A stretch of 64,000 bases of DNA from Diphasiastrum complanatum (Eukaryota > Streptophyta > Lycopodiopsida > Lycopodiales > Lycopodiaceae), in contig CM055111.1 of assembly GCA_029204225.1 (NCBI GenBank), positions 14,031,011-14,095,010 of the forward strand, in the 5' to 3' direction. Position numbers and translations under genes: made by a program. The notes below the pieces were generated by a model. That model ran no database searches. It worked only from the letters and a program-made list of their open reading frames with translations, and was not told the origin of the DNA. The first letter of the stretch is position 1. Each line of letters starts with the position of its first letter. Below, piece after piece: positions 1 to 13,700 of the stretch.

Positions 1-340
1 ATTTTTTCTTTTTAAATTTTGAATTTCTTTAGGGTGTTTTTAATAGTTTGGTAGGAGCTCAATTTAAACATCTAGAAAAGCTTTCAGATTAATATGAATC
101 GTCATGAACCCCATTAACTAAAATCTCCTCAAATTGAATCTCCTAAGAATATGCTTTGTAGATTTGTATGTTGACAGTTCATTATCGATAGTCAATGCAC
201 GTAAGGCATGTCTAGATATTTGGACAAGACTATTGACTGCACCTCTACAGGCATATAATGGCCCCATGAAGCTTCGTTGTTTTCAAGGGCAAAAAACTGC
301 TTCTTGGCTCCTTTCTTGGCCGTAGACAGCTTATGTCCAG

Positions 341-620
341 AAAATATTTGTTCTTAGAACTGAGGCACCACAGTTGTTGCCAATGCTCACAAGCTTGTTG
401 TTATGGTGCTTAATTTGCAATGTCTTTTATGGTTGCCCACTTGGATGTGCCACATGCTAGAACGGATGCTTAATGCTACATTGGATGTGCCACATGGTAA
501 AATATTTGTTCTTAGAACTGAGGCACCACAATTGTTGCCAATGCTCACAAGCTTGTTGTTATGGTGCTTAATTTGCAATGTCTTTTATGGCTGCGCTCGC
601 TTGGATGTGCCACATGCTAG
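341..620. repeat. Imperfect tandem duplication, about 120-base copies
   Basis: Copies at about 341-461 and 499-620 are nearly identical and start 158 bases apart. The short string ttggatgtgccacatg recurs three times in and around them. No coding sense was recognised. The rest of 621-1600 is AT-rich and shows nothing further. Confidence 0.85.
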
Positions 621-1607
621 AATTGCCACTCAAAATGCTCTTCTAAAACATACCCAACTATGGTGGGGTTATAGTCCCAGGACTTTCTCAAGCATGCGAC
701 CTTTATATGCCATTGGTTGGTGGCGACTACTTGACTATCATGGCAACCACGGTTGCTTGTTTGTTGATAAATCAAAATGTGGGAGTTCTGACTTTCTAGT
801 GCAGTAATTTTTTAGGTTCATGTGGTTACCCCATCCATTATTAAGTTGAGTAGTAACTATGAGAAGCGGCAGGTAAGGTGGGAAATTTTATAAAAACCCT
901 CTTCAATCAAGCGCCTATGAGCCATCTAGCAAGGTCATGGTACTTTACAGAATATCCACTTTCCTTCTTATATTACAACAATAAGTACTAAAAGGCCAAC
1001 AGTGCTATGAGTTTTACAAAATAAAACTAGTTTGAATAATAACTCCCAATTTGCCTTCTTATAAGTACATATACCTAAAACTTCAATCGATTAATCCTCC
1101 TTAAGAGGAATTTTTGAAATGTAGAGAATGAATATAAGCTACAAGTTGTTCAAGTTGCACCACTTTTGAGACCTAAGAGTTAAAAAGCATTGGCATAGTA
1201 GTTGTAAAAGCCGTAGTGCCCTAATACTATATTGTAAGCCTATTCTATTTGCTTATCAGGTACCATATATTACATTACACAATTGTATGTCCTTGATTTC
1301 ATGTGATTGTTTGAGGTACTGCCAATTCTTGCAATACCCATACACTAATAAATTTATGTTTAGTTCAGAATATAGTTATTGTAGCATCTTGCACTCGTGG
1401 GGAAGGTCATATTATTAAAGGCCATATTACTACTTGCTTCCAGAGGCCCGTTCTTGTCTAAGCTTAACCAAAAAAAGTATTTGAACCACCTATAAGTTCA
1501 AGTGGAATGCATTAATAGTGGGAAATAAGAATTTATGTAATGACAACCACTATGTGTAGCATATTTCTCTTGCAAAAAAAAGTGTTCATATTGGACAACT
1601 GTTGTTA

Positions 1608-2085
1608 GGTTAAGTGTTGTTTTGTTTTGTACATTTAGGATTCAGTGCTATTTTGTTTTGTTTTTTGCTATCGCTCTTTGTTAGTGCTAGAAAAATCGTG
1701 TTCTATGTAGAAGGTTGTCATGCATTAAGAGTTTGCCACTATTTTTTTCTTTCTACAATACCGTAGTGCAACTAAGCTTGTGAAGTTTGTTATGCATAAT
1801 AGAAATAAATAGCAAGACACTATTTTGAATGTTGTTTTCTTTGTTGGTTAAGTGTTGTTTTGTTTTGTGCATTTAGGATTTAGTGCACGTATTCACCAAA
1901 GACATTTGCTTTTCTTGTTGCTCTTTCTCAGTGCTACAAAACTCATGTTCTATGTAGAAGGTTGTCGTGCATTTAGGGTTTGCTACTGTTTTTTACTTGT
2001 GTAGTATAGCAAACCTAAGTTTGTGAAGTTTGTTTTGCATAACATAAACAAGTAGCAAGACATTAATACATTCTTGTTTCCTTTG
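1608..2085. repeat. Tandem duplication with a period of about 238 bases
   Basis: Two diverged copies, about 1608-1845 and 1846-2085, share ordered blocks: ggttaagtgttgttttg, ttctatgtagaaggttgtc, gtgaagtttgtt and tagcaagaca. They are separated by small indels. The block is non-coding as far as can be seen, and 2086-2990 holds only short chance ORFs. Confidence 0.8.
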
Positions 2086-2991
2086 CATGTTTCTGTCTCC
2101 CTCATTGAGTACCAACTTGGACAAAACTGCTTGTATGTCAAGTGGGGTTGGATGGTAAGAGTCGAAAGCTGGGAAACTAAGTCGTGGCCCTTTGGGATAC
2201 CTGTGCTACATTTGGTGGAGGGCAACTCTATATTCTCAACATCATTGTTTTTAGCATTTTTGGTATTCTGCATGGAATGTTTCAAAAATTCCATAAGTTG
2301 GATGAATGTCGAACCCAAATTTCAACAACAATAGCACATTCGAACAACACAAAAAATCCCAAAAACAATAAAAGAAAACGACAAGTACAAGGTGAAGTTA
2401 CAAGAATCTTCAACTAACAGAGAGTAAGTGAAGAGGCTACCTTTGGTGGAGTAGTCAAAATCTCCTCTTCGAGGGATTGATGGCCTCTAGGAGTCATACT
2501 GCAACTTCTTGTTGTATTTTTGGGCAATGGAGAGTTTGGGAAAAAATCTGGCACAACCTCAACCTAGCGTTATGAATGTCATAAACCTTTGGGGCAACTG
2601 CAAATGTGGAAGAGCATTTCTCATAAAAGGAACCGCGTGATGGGTAGTGAGATGCATTAGCACCCAAGGAAGACATCTTTGCTTTAGAAAACATATTCCA
2701 CAAGAATGACCAGCAAGAGAGCTTTGCACTGTAAAAAAACCAAGCAGAAAATGAGTTGAAAATGAGGTAGAATGAGATGAAAATCTCATAACGTTGGCAT
2801 GTTGCCCTAAACGTTGGTCTAGTGCCCTAAATTTGGATAGGTTGTCCAACCCCTTACTACATGGCCTAGTAATGACATAGCAATGGCTCTGATTGGTTGT
2901 GGTTAGAACAAAGCCTAGAACTAGATTTCAGCACAACCGGGAATAGTAGCGCACACCCATGAACTGGTGTGCATAAACCCTCCATGTCGGC

Positions 2992-3023
2992 TCTCTCTCT
3001 CTCTCTCTCTCCCCCCCCCCCCC
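2992..3023. repeat. (CT)n plus poly-C microsatellite
   Basis: A run of CT dinucleotides passes directly into a run of about eleven C. The same CT/C combination recurs at 53770-53832. Confidence 0.9.
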
Positions 3024-3323
3024 AAAAGCAGGGACCACCTCTTTTTTATGGCGTGTTTTATGATTCATAAAAGTTTGTGAACACTATGACCAAAGACCAT
3101 CATGACTATTTTTCCCAAATTAATGCACTTCAAAAATACAATCTCACACTTCAAAGGAATCCTTTATGTTGTTGTAAAGTATGAGCGACTTTCATTTATG
3201 AACAAATATACACTACTTACATTTTCTATTAAAGTAATGAATTACCTAAATTGACGTTTTAGTTAATATCTACTCACAAAAATTCATTGAAATTCATTGC
3301 ATACTCAATCTGCTTGGCAGTGA

Positions 3324-3471
3324 TGAGATTTGGCTTTTCTCACACCCCAACCACAAGGGTGATCTCTCTCTCTCTGGTTGCCTTTCAATGAACATGTGGT
3401 GAATGGATGGAATCTGGCTTTTCTCATACCTTCCAACCACAAGGGTGACTTCTATGGTTACCTTTCACATG
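3324..3471. repeat. Short tandem duplication, about 74 bases
   Basis: Both halves contain tggcttttctca followed by a block ending accacaagggtga, at about 3331-3362 and 3414-3446. They are followed by related 'ggtt(g/a)cctttca' stretches. Confidence 0.7.
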
Positions 3472-3632
3472 GTGACGTTTTTGCCTTTACTTTCAAGGCA
3501 AATAATAGCATGCATTGTAACCAGCTCCAAATGTGTTGTGGCGTGCTTGTAGCACTTGATTGTTTTGTGGTTAGTTATCATGTAAGTCATGCCACGAGCT
3601 GGAATCATTCATCCTACTTGTCCATTGGAGCC

Positions 3633-3735
3633 ACTATATAAAGTTATCTGAAACACTTGCACTATCAGCTGGGCTGCTTGCAGGATGCAGAATATTGTTC
3701 ATTTCTCTCTCTCACTCACTCTTCTCTCACTGAGC
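3633..3735 (+). promoter_or_regulatory. Possible core promoter upstream of the DUF642 gene
   Basis: A good plant TATA box, ctatataaag, lies at 3633-3642. It is followed at 60-95 bases by a CT-rich stretch at about 3700-3735, like the Y-patch of plant core promoters. Initiation here would leave a 5' leader of about 1 kb before the ATG at 4732. A second TATA-like site, tgtataaatt, lies at about 4320-4329 and would give a leader of roughly 380 bases. Which one is used cannot be told from sequence. Confidence 0.3.
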
Positions 3736-4731
3736 ACTCACACTCCCTTGTCTCCCTTGAAATGTTCGGTGCTGCTGCTGGGCCCACTTCTCCACGCCCC
3801 CAGCATTCTTTTTGATTGGCATATCTGCTTTTGAAAGTGAAAGTAAAATCAACCTTTATTTCTGCTGAAGGGCATTAGGCTGTCCAACGGATTTTATCTT
3901 TGAATGGCATGCAAAATCTCTTTGCCTTTATCTTTAGTCTTCAAAATGCAAATCCAAACAAATACAAAGAAAATCCACCTAGCAGTGAAGTTTGCTTTTC
4001 CTGTCTCTATCCTCCGAAGACTTACACACATATACTTGTCACTGATGTCTCCCTGTAGTCAGCACATGCACCTCACAAAGTCTCTTGAGTCTTGAGTAGA
4101 CTGTAGTACATACACAACTTCACACATCTTCAGCTTGTTGTGTCAGATGGGTTTGTTGTATTTGGCTGCGATTCGTGAAGCCGGGTAAGCCTGGGTTTGT
4201 GGCATTTAGCTGCAGACTTCGTAGGGAGCGTGTAGTTCTCATCTGGATTCTGGACTGGAAGCTGTAGCTTGGGCTAACGATCTCTTCGTCCTCAAATATT
4301 TTATCATATTTCCTGACTATGTATAAATTTTTATGCATGGTTGGATGGAGAGTATGGATCGTTGGATGGATGAGGTGGGCCCAGCATGCACCCTTAGTCC
4401 AGTTGAGATTAATCTCCAGTAATCACTCCATAGAATGTTGCTCAGAACTTCTTTCCTCTGATTCCTCAGTGCTTACAATGACATAAAGTGTTCGACCCGT
4501 GAGGATTTTGAATGGCGGAGTAGTTCTTGGATCTGACTCCTGAGTCCTGAGTCTTAAGGTAGCTTACGTACATTGTATGTAGATCAGCTAGCGTGTCAGT
4601 CCTCTCTTCTTCCAGCTCCCTTGCACTTTTTCTTCCCCCTTAAGCTTCAAGCTGCAGTCTTGCAACAGATTTCCAGCACGATCTTGAGCTAAAGCAGCCA
4701 CAAAATCCTCACTTTCGACTCTTGAGAAAGA

Positions 4732-7700
4732 ATGGGGTGGATGCAATGGTTGCAAACGTTGACAAACATTATGTATGCGATGGTGCTGCTGGGAGTAGTG
4801 TGGGAGCAGGGATCGTGGACAGTTACAGGTACTCTCCATGCCGACTCTGCTTTTGATCTTGAGAAAGTATAGATTTAGCTGCATTTGGATGTCTGAGCTT
4901 GATGTGTGAGGATGATTGACTCTTTAGTAAAAGCCTTAATGGAGGAAGACGTTTGCAATTGTAGAAGTAGCCTTGTTTGTGAATGATTCGGCTACTCATG
5001 GCTGGAAAGCATGGTTAGCTTTACAATTGAATGTGGAGGGAAGAGAGATCTATGTTTTTGGATGATAAACTATTTATACGAGATAAATGGGCACACCAAA
5101 AACAGGTCACTGATGTTTTCTTGTGCAAAACATGACTGCTATAAACCAAAAGACTAATGTTACTTCAGCATATATTAAGCTATGAGAGCTTATGCACCTT
5201 GTTTTGATAAAATGTTCAGAAAGAAGACACGTGCTATGTCTGCTAGCTGAAATACACATGCTCCTGGTTTAAACCAGAGAACCAAATGGAAATTCTCAAT
5301 GTAAGTTGCTTACCGGATATGGCAACAAATCTCTACTCCGGAGAGTTGTGCTGGTGGCAGCTTCCAGTATGCTGGTGATTCCAGAGGCTTTGGTTCCCCG
5401 GTTGGTTTAGATCCACAGGAAGTACGCCTAGATTCTGTAGGGAGAGACGCCACTGTAGATCAATTTATGCTGCAGCTCCACAGAAGCAGTGTTGCCTGTG
5501 TTTGGGTGTGTGCTATTATCCTCTGTAGTTGCCCATGATAAGACCAACAAGAAAGGGAAAATATTTCCGCCTAAGAGGAGATTGCAAAACAAAAGAAGGG
5601 GCAAGTGGACACATGTCACAGGAATTGCTAGAAATGTTTTCCAGGCTACCGAACTACACAACTCTGCGTAAAGATTATTCAGTGCTTTTCCTTCTCGTAC
5701 TACAGAACCTCAGCCCTAGCATGTTCGCTCTGACCAATTTATGTATGTTTCCTTGTCAAGTTGTTTATCATTATTTTGGTAAAACCTTGTGTCTTGGTTT
5801 CCATTTTCATCCTTTCATAGGCCTGTTTGTACACAAAAAATTGAGCCTTCGTGTTTTTTGTGCTTTACAGATTCACCTCCTCTTTTCTTGTCCATTTTAG
5901 ATATTATTTTGTGTTTTGGCCTACAAAAAGGTGCTGTGAACGTTTGGGGCACAATCCAAAAACTGCTTTTCAACATCTCCCTTGTCAGCTCTCACCTTAA
6001 CAGCAGCTTCACCTCACTTCTTTATTAATTGACCACAATCTCTGTGACAGAGTTTTGGCTCAGCTAATTTGGACAATCTACCATAGAAATGTGCATCATT
6101 TGGAACACTGCATACATTAATTCTTAAAAATATTCCAAGAAGCACTATCAGTTTCTTCACTTTATATTGCTTATGTGTTCAGGTCCTAGGTTTTCTGGCA
6201 CTAGTTATCCTCGGCAACTGGAGTGCTCTACGCATCTGCCAATGACATACTAAGACACATGCAGTCAAAATTGTTACCTTTTGCACAGTCACTTTGCTGG
6301 TTATTAGGCTGCTTCTGTGCTACAATCTGCATGTGGTATGAGTATCCTTGTGGCAGCTGAATGTCACCCCTTAACAATTGGCTACTAAGTGCTTCTAGTC
6401 TTCCATTCTCCATCATAGCATTTTGACCTCACACAATACACATAATTTGTCTTAGAATCTTAAAAGTAGGAGGCTGCAATTCCTTCTTGACATCTGTACT
6501 TCTGGTGCTATTTGTCTTTCTATCCCTGACATCATTGAAGCTCACTTGCCTCTACTTCATGCATAGTATGAGTCGTGACCTCAAGACTGGTGGATGATAG
6601 CAAGGTATAAAGTCTATCGCATTATTGTATACAATGGATTGCAAAAATATATTCTCACAACTACCAACCTGAACCATTGATTGGCCTTTGCATTTTCGGA
6701 ACAGTTTGTTCTCTTGATCTTTGGCAATATTCAAATTCAATGGCTTTCTTGTCATATGTTCTAGGATTTGGGTTTGATGGCTTTTGGCTGAGAGAGCCAA
6801 TCTTTTATGAATCTTTGCAGCAACATTCTCATTCATTGTGGCACCAATTGTGGTTTGCAGTAATTCTTTTAGTCTTTAGTGGGGCATTTTGGCCACTAGC
6901 TATGCTTTTTAGTCAAGCTGAAGTGATGAAATGTCTATTTTCCTTATTCTTCTAACAGAAAGCCAGGACTTCATTTGATTGACTTTGCTATTTAGTGTTA
7001 GCCTTCATCAAGTGATAGAAGTTCAATACCTTGATTTTTGTACAAATGTATGATGTGGATGCATTTTCATTTCATGTGACGGGCACTAACATAGTGCGTC
7101 GGGATGTCGTAGCATTTGGTCCGTGCTATGCATGATGGGGTTCATAGTTTGAGAATTGAAATAGATGGTCTGGATCTCCTCTAGAAAGTGTGCACCAATC
7201 ACCAACATGGCTAAATGGTTTGTCAGACTTCGGACTTCTAGAAGTCTTATCCATATATGTGACAGAAAGTCGAGTTCTATCATAATGGCCTAAATGTCCA
7301 AAGTTGGCATTTACATGATCTTCCACATTCTCCCTTAATCTCAACTTTGCATCAGCATGGATAGGTCTCTCCTTAACTCCAAGAGATATCTACGCAACAC
7401 AAATAGCTCTTTGCCCAAGGACTTACAGCAACACATCCCCTTGAAGAACTGTAATGAAGAGTTACTTCTTTGGCAAGAGTTTTCTCCCTAATCAAATGAT
7501 GAGGAGATCTTAATGTGTTGCTCCTTGCATGGCAAATAGGATTGTTTGCCAAGCTTTGAGCTGAAATGTTATCACAATAAATGGATAGAATAGCATCAAA
7601 TTCAAGCATTTGGATCTCAACAAGAAGTCTCTTGATCTATACTCAGCCTTGATTGAAGAAAAAGAAATGATATCTTGCTTCTTTGACAACCATGAACTAA

Positions 7701-10700
7701 CTTCATCTCCCAAGAAGTGAGCATAAGCACTTGTGGATTTCCTATGCATCTCATCAATTGCATGATCTGAATCTGAAAAACCACTAAGGTCAATGCTAGT
7801 ACGACCATATGCTATCCCAAAATTCCTAGTATCTCAAAATCCAGATAGCAAGTTATGCCTGGGTAGTGATCAGATTGCAATTTTGCAAGTTATGCTTGAT
7901 ATGATGATTTAGTCCTTTTGTACTTGGCTTTTTACCTTTTAGTACTACTAGTTGTTCTAAGCATAATCAAAAGATATCATAAAACGCACATATCGAATTT
8001 TTTTATTTGGATATAATCTCAAGAACATATATTAAACTGCATATTCTTCATGGGAAACCTGCCAGTTCTGTCATTTGCCATCCTTTGTCTCATTTTCTGC
8101 CATAATTAAGCCATGCCTGCATAAGTGATTGCAAACTAGTTATCATCTTAAAGAGCTTCAGCATTGAAATTGTTATAGGAATCTTGCACACCATTATGCA
8201 GTCTTGCAAACTAGTGCTCAAGCAAAATCTAGTATGATCTTTGATCTTGCTCCTTTAACCAACAGGTGCTTTTATGATGCCATCTCATTGACTCTGTACA
8301 GAAATTCTGCCTTTGACATATTCTTTGATGATCCTGACTCCACAGAAATGAATGACTACTTCACCTTTCTGGGTAAAGAAATTTCTTCAATGTCGTTGGA
8401 CATTTCCTGTGATGGGAAATGCATGTATGCTTCTCTGTTTTTGTTCGTTGACATATCCTTCTCTTTAAATCTTTGAGCCAAATTGTTGCCAAGCATAATT
8501 GAGATTGGATGTTGAAGTTCAGCTAGAGTTCTTTGGATGCAATTGTTGCAAGTGTATTGATATCAGTAGAAAGAGTTATCTTTTTGTGATTGTGATGCAA
8601 CACTTCACAATTACCTGTAAAAGAGAATTTTTCTTAAGGGCAGGTGGTCAATGTGCTGAAAAACAAAGGGTGGTGCTCCAATTGTCACAGTCCAGTTGTT
8701 AAAACACTGAATCATAGAAGCAAAGCTTACAAGTTGCAATACTCCCTCTATTCCTATTTCCAATCCATTAAATAGGTGATGCTTTGTTTATTTGAAAGAA
8801 AATTCTTTGAAATAACCAAAACAAGCATCTTCTTAGGGGAGGGGAGCACTGTCGAAATTTCTTGGGAACCTTGACAACCATTCTTTGTTCCAAATAACGA
8901 AGAACAGTAAATATTCATTGGGTTGCTAGAGGTGAAGCGCCTAGTAGTTAATTTTTCCTTGAAAGTGCTCACACTCAAATATTCAATGGAGACTATAACA
9001 AAGCATAGGGAGTAACCTAATGAAACATACATCACCAAAACAATTACCCAGAAGTCTTATTTCAATCGAAGTAGTTACAGATCACTAATCAATGAGAAAT
9101 TAAACTGGTTGATGGTGGAGCCACGTTGTCCATGTGATATACCACTTACTGTTTGCTAATTTTGTGACACAGTTCTTTAGCCTTTTACAACATTTCCCTA
9201 CATCTCTGGTGAGTTTTAGGATGAGTTCCTCCCCTTTTGCATATGCCCGCTGAACAATTCAACGACCCTGACATTTGACAAGGTGTCAAAACAGTGACCA
9301 CTGACTCAAATATTTCTTGCCTCAGTTTAGTGAGAGAGCTGCATTAGGCCCTAGATTCCAACCTTGGGATCTTATCAAATAAAAATGACCAGAAAGTCCC
9401 AGATCCCTAATACTCTTGTAGTGTCTTTGTCAGTTGCATAGATACCATGTGAGGATAATATGCAGTGGCAAAATGAATCACTTTAGTTGTGCAATAAGTA
9501 GGGAATTGGTTAGGACTTCCTTTCCTGTCCATGAGTACAGGGCATAGATGCACCGAATCGCGATTCGCTGGGTCCATGATTCGCGAATCGTGATTCTGAA
9601 CCATTGGAAAATTAGCTTATGGCTGAAATTTTTTTAGGGGATCAATGGTCAAACCAGCGTTTTGCCTCCCAGAAGTGCAGTAGATGAGGCACAAACAGAT
9701 CTTATTTTCAGTAGCTATCTGGTTGTCATTTGCTCTGGTTTTCAGTAAATGTTAATCCTACAGTTTGGGCTATCAACTGTATGGATGATGATCACTTTTG
9801 CAATCGTTTCACTGGAGATGTGAGTGCAATGTGCATACAGTTGGGGGCATAAATATTGGGCCCTTCTCGGCGCGCATTTGGACCCCATTTTTATCTACCC
9901 GGGGGGCGGTAGCATTTTTATCTACAATGTCTATATAGTAGGAAGCTCCAGGGTGTTCGGGGGGCGGTAGCCCCTCGGTGGGGGCCTTCCAACTCCCTGA
10001 GTGAAAACACACTTTTTGGTGTTTCGCACCCGAAACAGTTGGCAAACTACACAGTCATAATGCTCTTAAATCAAGCTTTCATCTCATACCCATATTGCCT
10101 AAAAAAATTTCAAAAGAAAAAACGATTCTGCGCGATTCTGGGAAAATCCCGAAACGCATTTCTGAATCACGATTCAGAATCGCGGTGCATCTATGGTACA
10201 GGGGTTCAACTCCAATCCACCACACAAATGAGGACATACAAGATAAAAATATAAGAAAATTTTAGATAATACATGATCATAGCATCACGCAATTTGTTGC
10301 CTGATGATTGATTCAAGTCGTTGGTCTAGGTTTAGGTTGTTGGAGTTTTTCCGGAACAATCGAAAGATCAGAACTTAGATGGTCGAAAGAGAGAAAGAAA
10401 AATGTGAGTTATTAATTTCAATAATGTAGGTAAGTTGTACCGTCTCCATCCATTAGTATATGTGACTAGTCATGAAACTGCGTAAGTTATGAGCTCTTGA
10501 ATTTTATAACTGTAGTTTTTGAATGTCATATGAATTTTAGACTAGATGAAGAAGGCTGATTGTAAAACTTCAGTTTTTGACATGTACACCGCAGCTTCTC
10601 AGATATTTCTGCCCTAAAACTATTGATATAATACTGCATGACAGGTCAAACATTGCTACAGAATGGGGATTTTGAAACTGGCCCAGCAAACATAACCACA

Positions 10701-13700
10701 AATTCTGGGCAAGAAGTGCCTATTGTTGGGCAGAATGCACTTCCTGGATGGAAACTGCAGGGAACAGTACTGTACGTCTCATCTGGGGGAAACATATCTC
10801 TGCCTAATGATGGCCATGGAGTGGAACTGGGACTCAATGGGCAAATCAGTCAAGTTTTTTCAGCAGAAAAGCCTGGATCTCCATATGCACTGACTTTTAG
10901 CATTGGACAAGCAGGAGAAAAGGATGAATGTCTAGCTTCTAATCTTGTCAATGTCACAGTTTCCCCTTATTCGCAGCTGTTTCAGCTAAATGCACAGTTC
11001 ACTCCCGAGAGCTGGGACACATATGCATGGGGCTTTGTAGCCCAAGATATTACTCTTGACCTCGTCTTCAAGAGCCAGCCAGGAGAAGTAGATCCTAATG
11101 TCACTTGCGGACCTGTCATTGACACAGTTGCTTTGAAGGAATTTGGGACAATAGAGTCCTCCAAAGGTTTTTCTCTCTGCTCCCCCCCTCCCCCCCCCAA
11201 AAAAAAAAGACATGCACACAGACACAATGCTCTTTTATCAATTGCCATTTTGGCTTTGTGTTGATTCAGCTAGATAGGAAGCAATTGCAGCTTTTGAGCA
11301 ATCACAGCTCTTTTTCATGATAGTCCTGTTGATAATTTGTGGGCTTATTTCTATGTACTTAATTACATGTCCAAAACATCCTGTTCTTCTTGCTCTTATG
11401 CAGAGCTGTTCTCAGCTGGAACTTAGTATAACAATGGGCTTCTCGATAACGGTCCTCCATTTTCTAACCATACTGAAGTGAGCCTGAATACCAACAATTG
11501 AGTCCCCATAAAATGCTAAATAGCAGCCATAATGAACTGTAAGGCATATACTCCCTCAATCTGAATTCTGGAGTTATGAAATAAACAGGTTGACACTTGT
11601 GTTGCAAAAAATATGAGTTGTCCCTCTCATAAGTGGTGAGTTTGTAAGTGAAGTTTTGAGGTATGATCCGGATCCCCTAGTGGTATCTCAAAATTGCAAA
11701 ATTGAAAACCCTTATAATACACTGTGTTAAACATTTATTTCTGAAAAAATATTTATAATGTTTAGTGGAAGGCCTCATGACTTCTTTCGTGAATGACATC
11801 ATATGGGACTGTTGTGCGAAGTATATGGGCAATCCAATTTGATGAAATTCATTTCTACATTGTGAAATTTAGACAACCTTATACAACTATTTGAGGATTG
11901 TAATATTGCGTATTCTATTCTAACTCTATTGCTAATAGGAATGTGACAAGCTTTTGAAACCACTTTATAGTCTCGTTATAATCTCAATCATGAAAACGGT
12001 TATTTTATTGAAGTGTACTATTCATTTACTAACTTTTGGTAAATATCGCTGACTTTATTTAGAATGACATTTTATCCTCAAATATAAGTTTCTTGAAAAA
12101 GGGGGAATGGAGAAGGGGTTTTGTCCTTTTGTCTTTCCTTGAACACAATTGGTGGTGTTAACGGTGTGTTGTTCACAAGAAATTATGGTTGTGTGGGTTA
12201 TTGCTTGTAAACCATAATGTATAAAGAATATGCAAGAAAGATTCCATTTAGCAAAGGAAATTGTTTAGAGTGTACAAGATTGTGCACGACATTATACTAA
12301 TTTGAATGGCCACCTTGAGAATTTCAAAAAGGTTATTGGGTATATCTGCATAGGATTCTAAAGTAATGTGTACTAGAAAGCATTATAGATTATCAACTAG
12401 GTATTGTGTCCATCACAGTGGCGTGCATTGGGTAGAGTTGTTGACTGTCATCGGAAAGGTGCAGGCTCCGATCCTGACCACTGTGCAGTGACATCTAAGG
12501 GGACTAGCTCCGTAAATGGCATTGCCAAGCTGTATATGTTGTATATAACGACTAGTAGTTGCTTAATATGTATGGAAAAAAAAAAACTAGGTATTGTGGA
12601 CCTTTCGAGATAGTTAAAAGAACCAAATGTTTAGCTTATCAGTTAGACCGACCTTGAGGAACCAGAGTCCATTTCATGTTACATTGTGAGTCAACCTAAA
12701 ATTGAGCTTATACAAGGAGGATATCATGGGATCAGTTGAGGACTTGGTCATTGACCGTTTCTTTTATGGTCCAAATTTCTCTCTCTAGGCTCTAGACTGA
12801 TGGGCTACTCTGTACTAAGCCCTATGAGTACATAACTTGTAAATATTGTTCTTGTCAAGTAAGTCAAGTGGTACAGTGTGTGTGATTGCTTGGTAGCTAT
12901 GAGTGCTTTTCCATATAAATCTGTGTGTGTTCTCAAATTGTTAACTTAGTATCAGAGCAACGTTGTCGAAGGAATCGTTGGTGGTGCAACAGATTCATGG
13001 CTTTAGGATGGACAGGTCATGATAATCGAGGCAGGTCCATCAATTTGTGCTCGTTGGAACTGGGAATCGAACTTGCTTGGTGAAGTTCGGCTTATGACGG
13101 AGTTTGATCAGTTTGAAGCTGTTTCATGACTGTTTGAGGATCTGTTTAATCCAGTGACACTCACATAAGTCCAGTGTGACCCTTGGAAGTAGAGGCGAAC
13201 TTAGACGCACTCTAATTTTGGGATTTACATCATACAACAGCCTGTGTGCAACAAAGGTTTTGCTGATTAGGGTTTCAAGACAAAAAGTCGTGGATCTTGA
13301 GCTGCAGACATCATTTTTTGGAGCTGTAAAGTTCTACAGGTTGGCCGCCCTACCCTCACTGACCAATTGCTAAGTGGTCATGGAGTGCCGCGGAACAGTT
13401 AAGGTGCATAATCGATCCAAGTAGATAGCCGAAAACCCTAGTTTTTTAGCAACGTGGGAGTTCGTGCGCTGAACGAGGGTGAGAGTGTTGTGTCAAAACG
13501 TGCTTAGTGCGCCTAAGAACAAGGTCTCAACGTGCGATCTGTGGTCGAGATTAGAGTAACAAGGACCCTTGGATCACAATCGACGGCCTGGATGGATTTC
13601 AAGAATTTGAACGTCATTTTCCACTTCAATTTCATTAAAAAAAATTTAAACTGCAAAGTGAAGTTGCTTCACATTGAAGAACTATTTTCAAGTCCCTAAC

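Noticed and set aside
6677-6955. 92-codon hydrophobic plus-strand ORF as a DUF642 signal exon
   Set aside because: No donor with the right phase, and the signal region is too long. The exon at 4732-4828 fits in length, hydrophobicity and phase.
8204-8476. 90-codon plus-strand ORF in DUF642 intron 1
   Set aside because: Somewhat protein-like but matches nothing I know and has no splice partners. Left as intron sequence.
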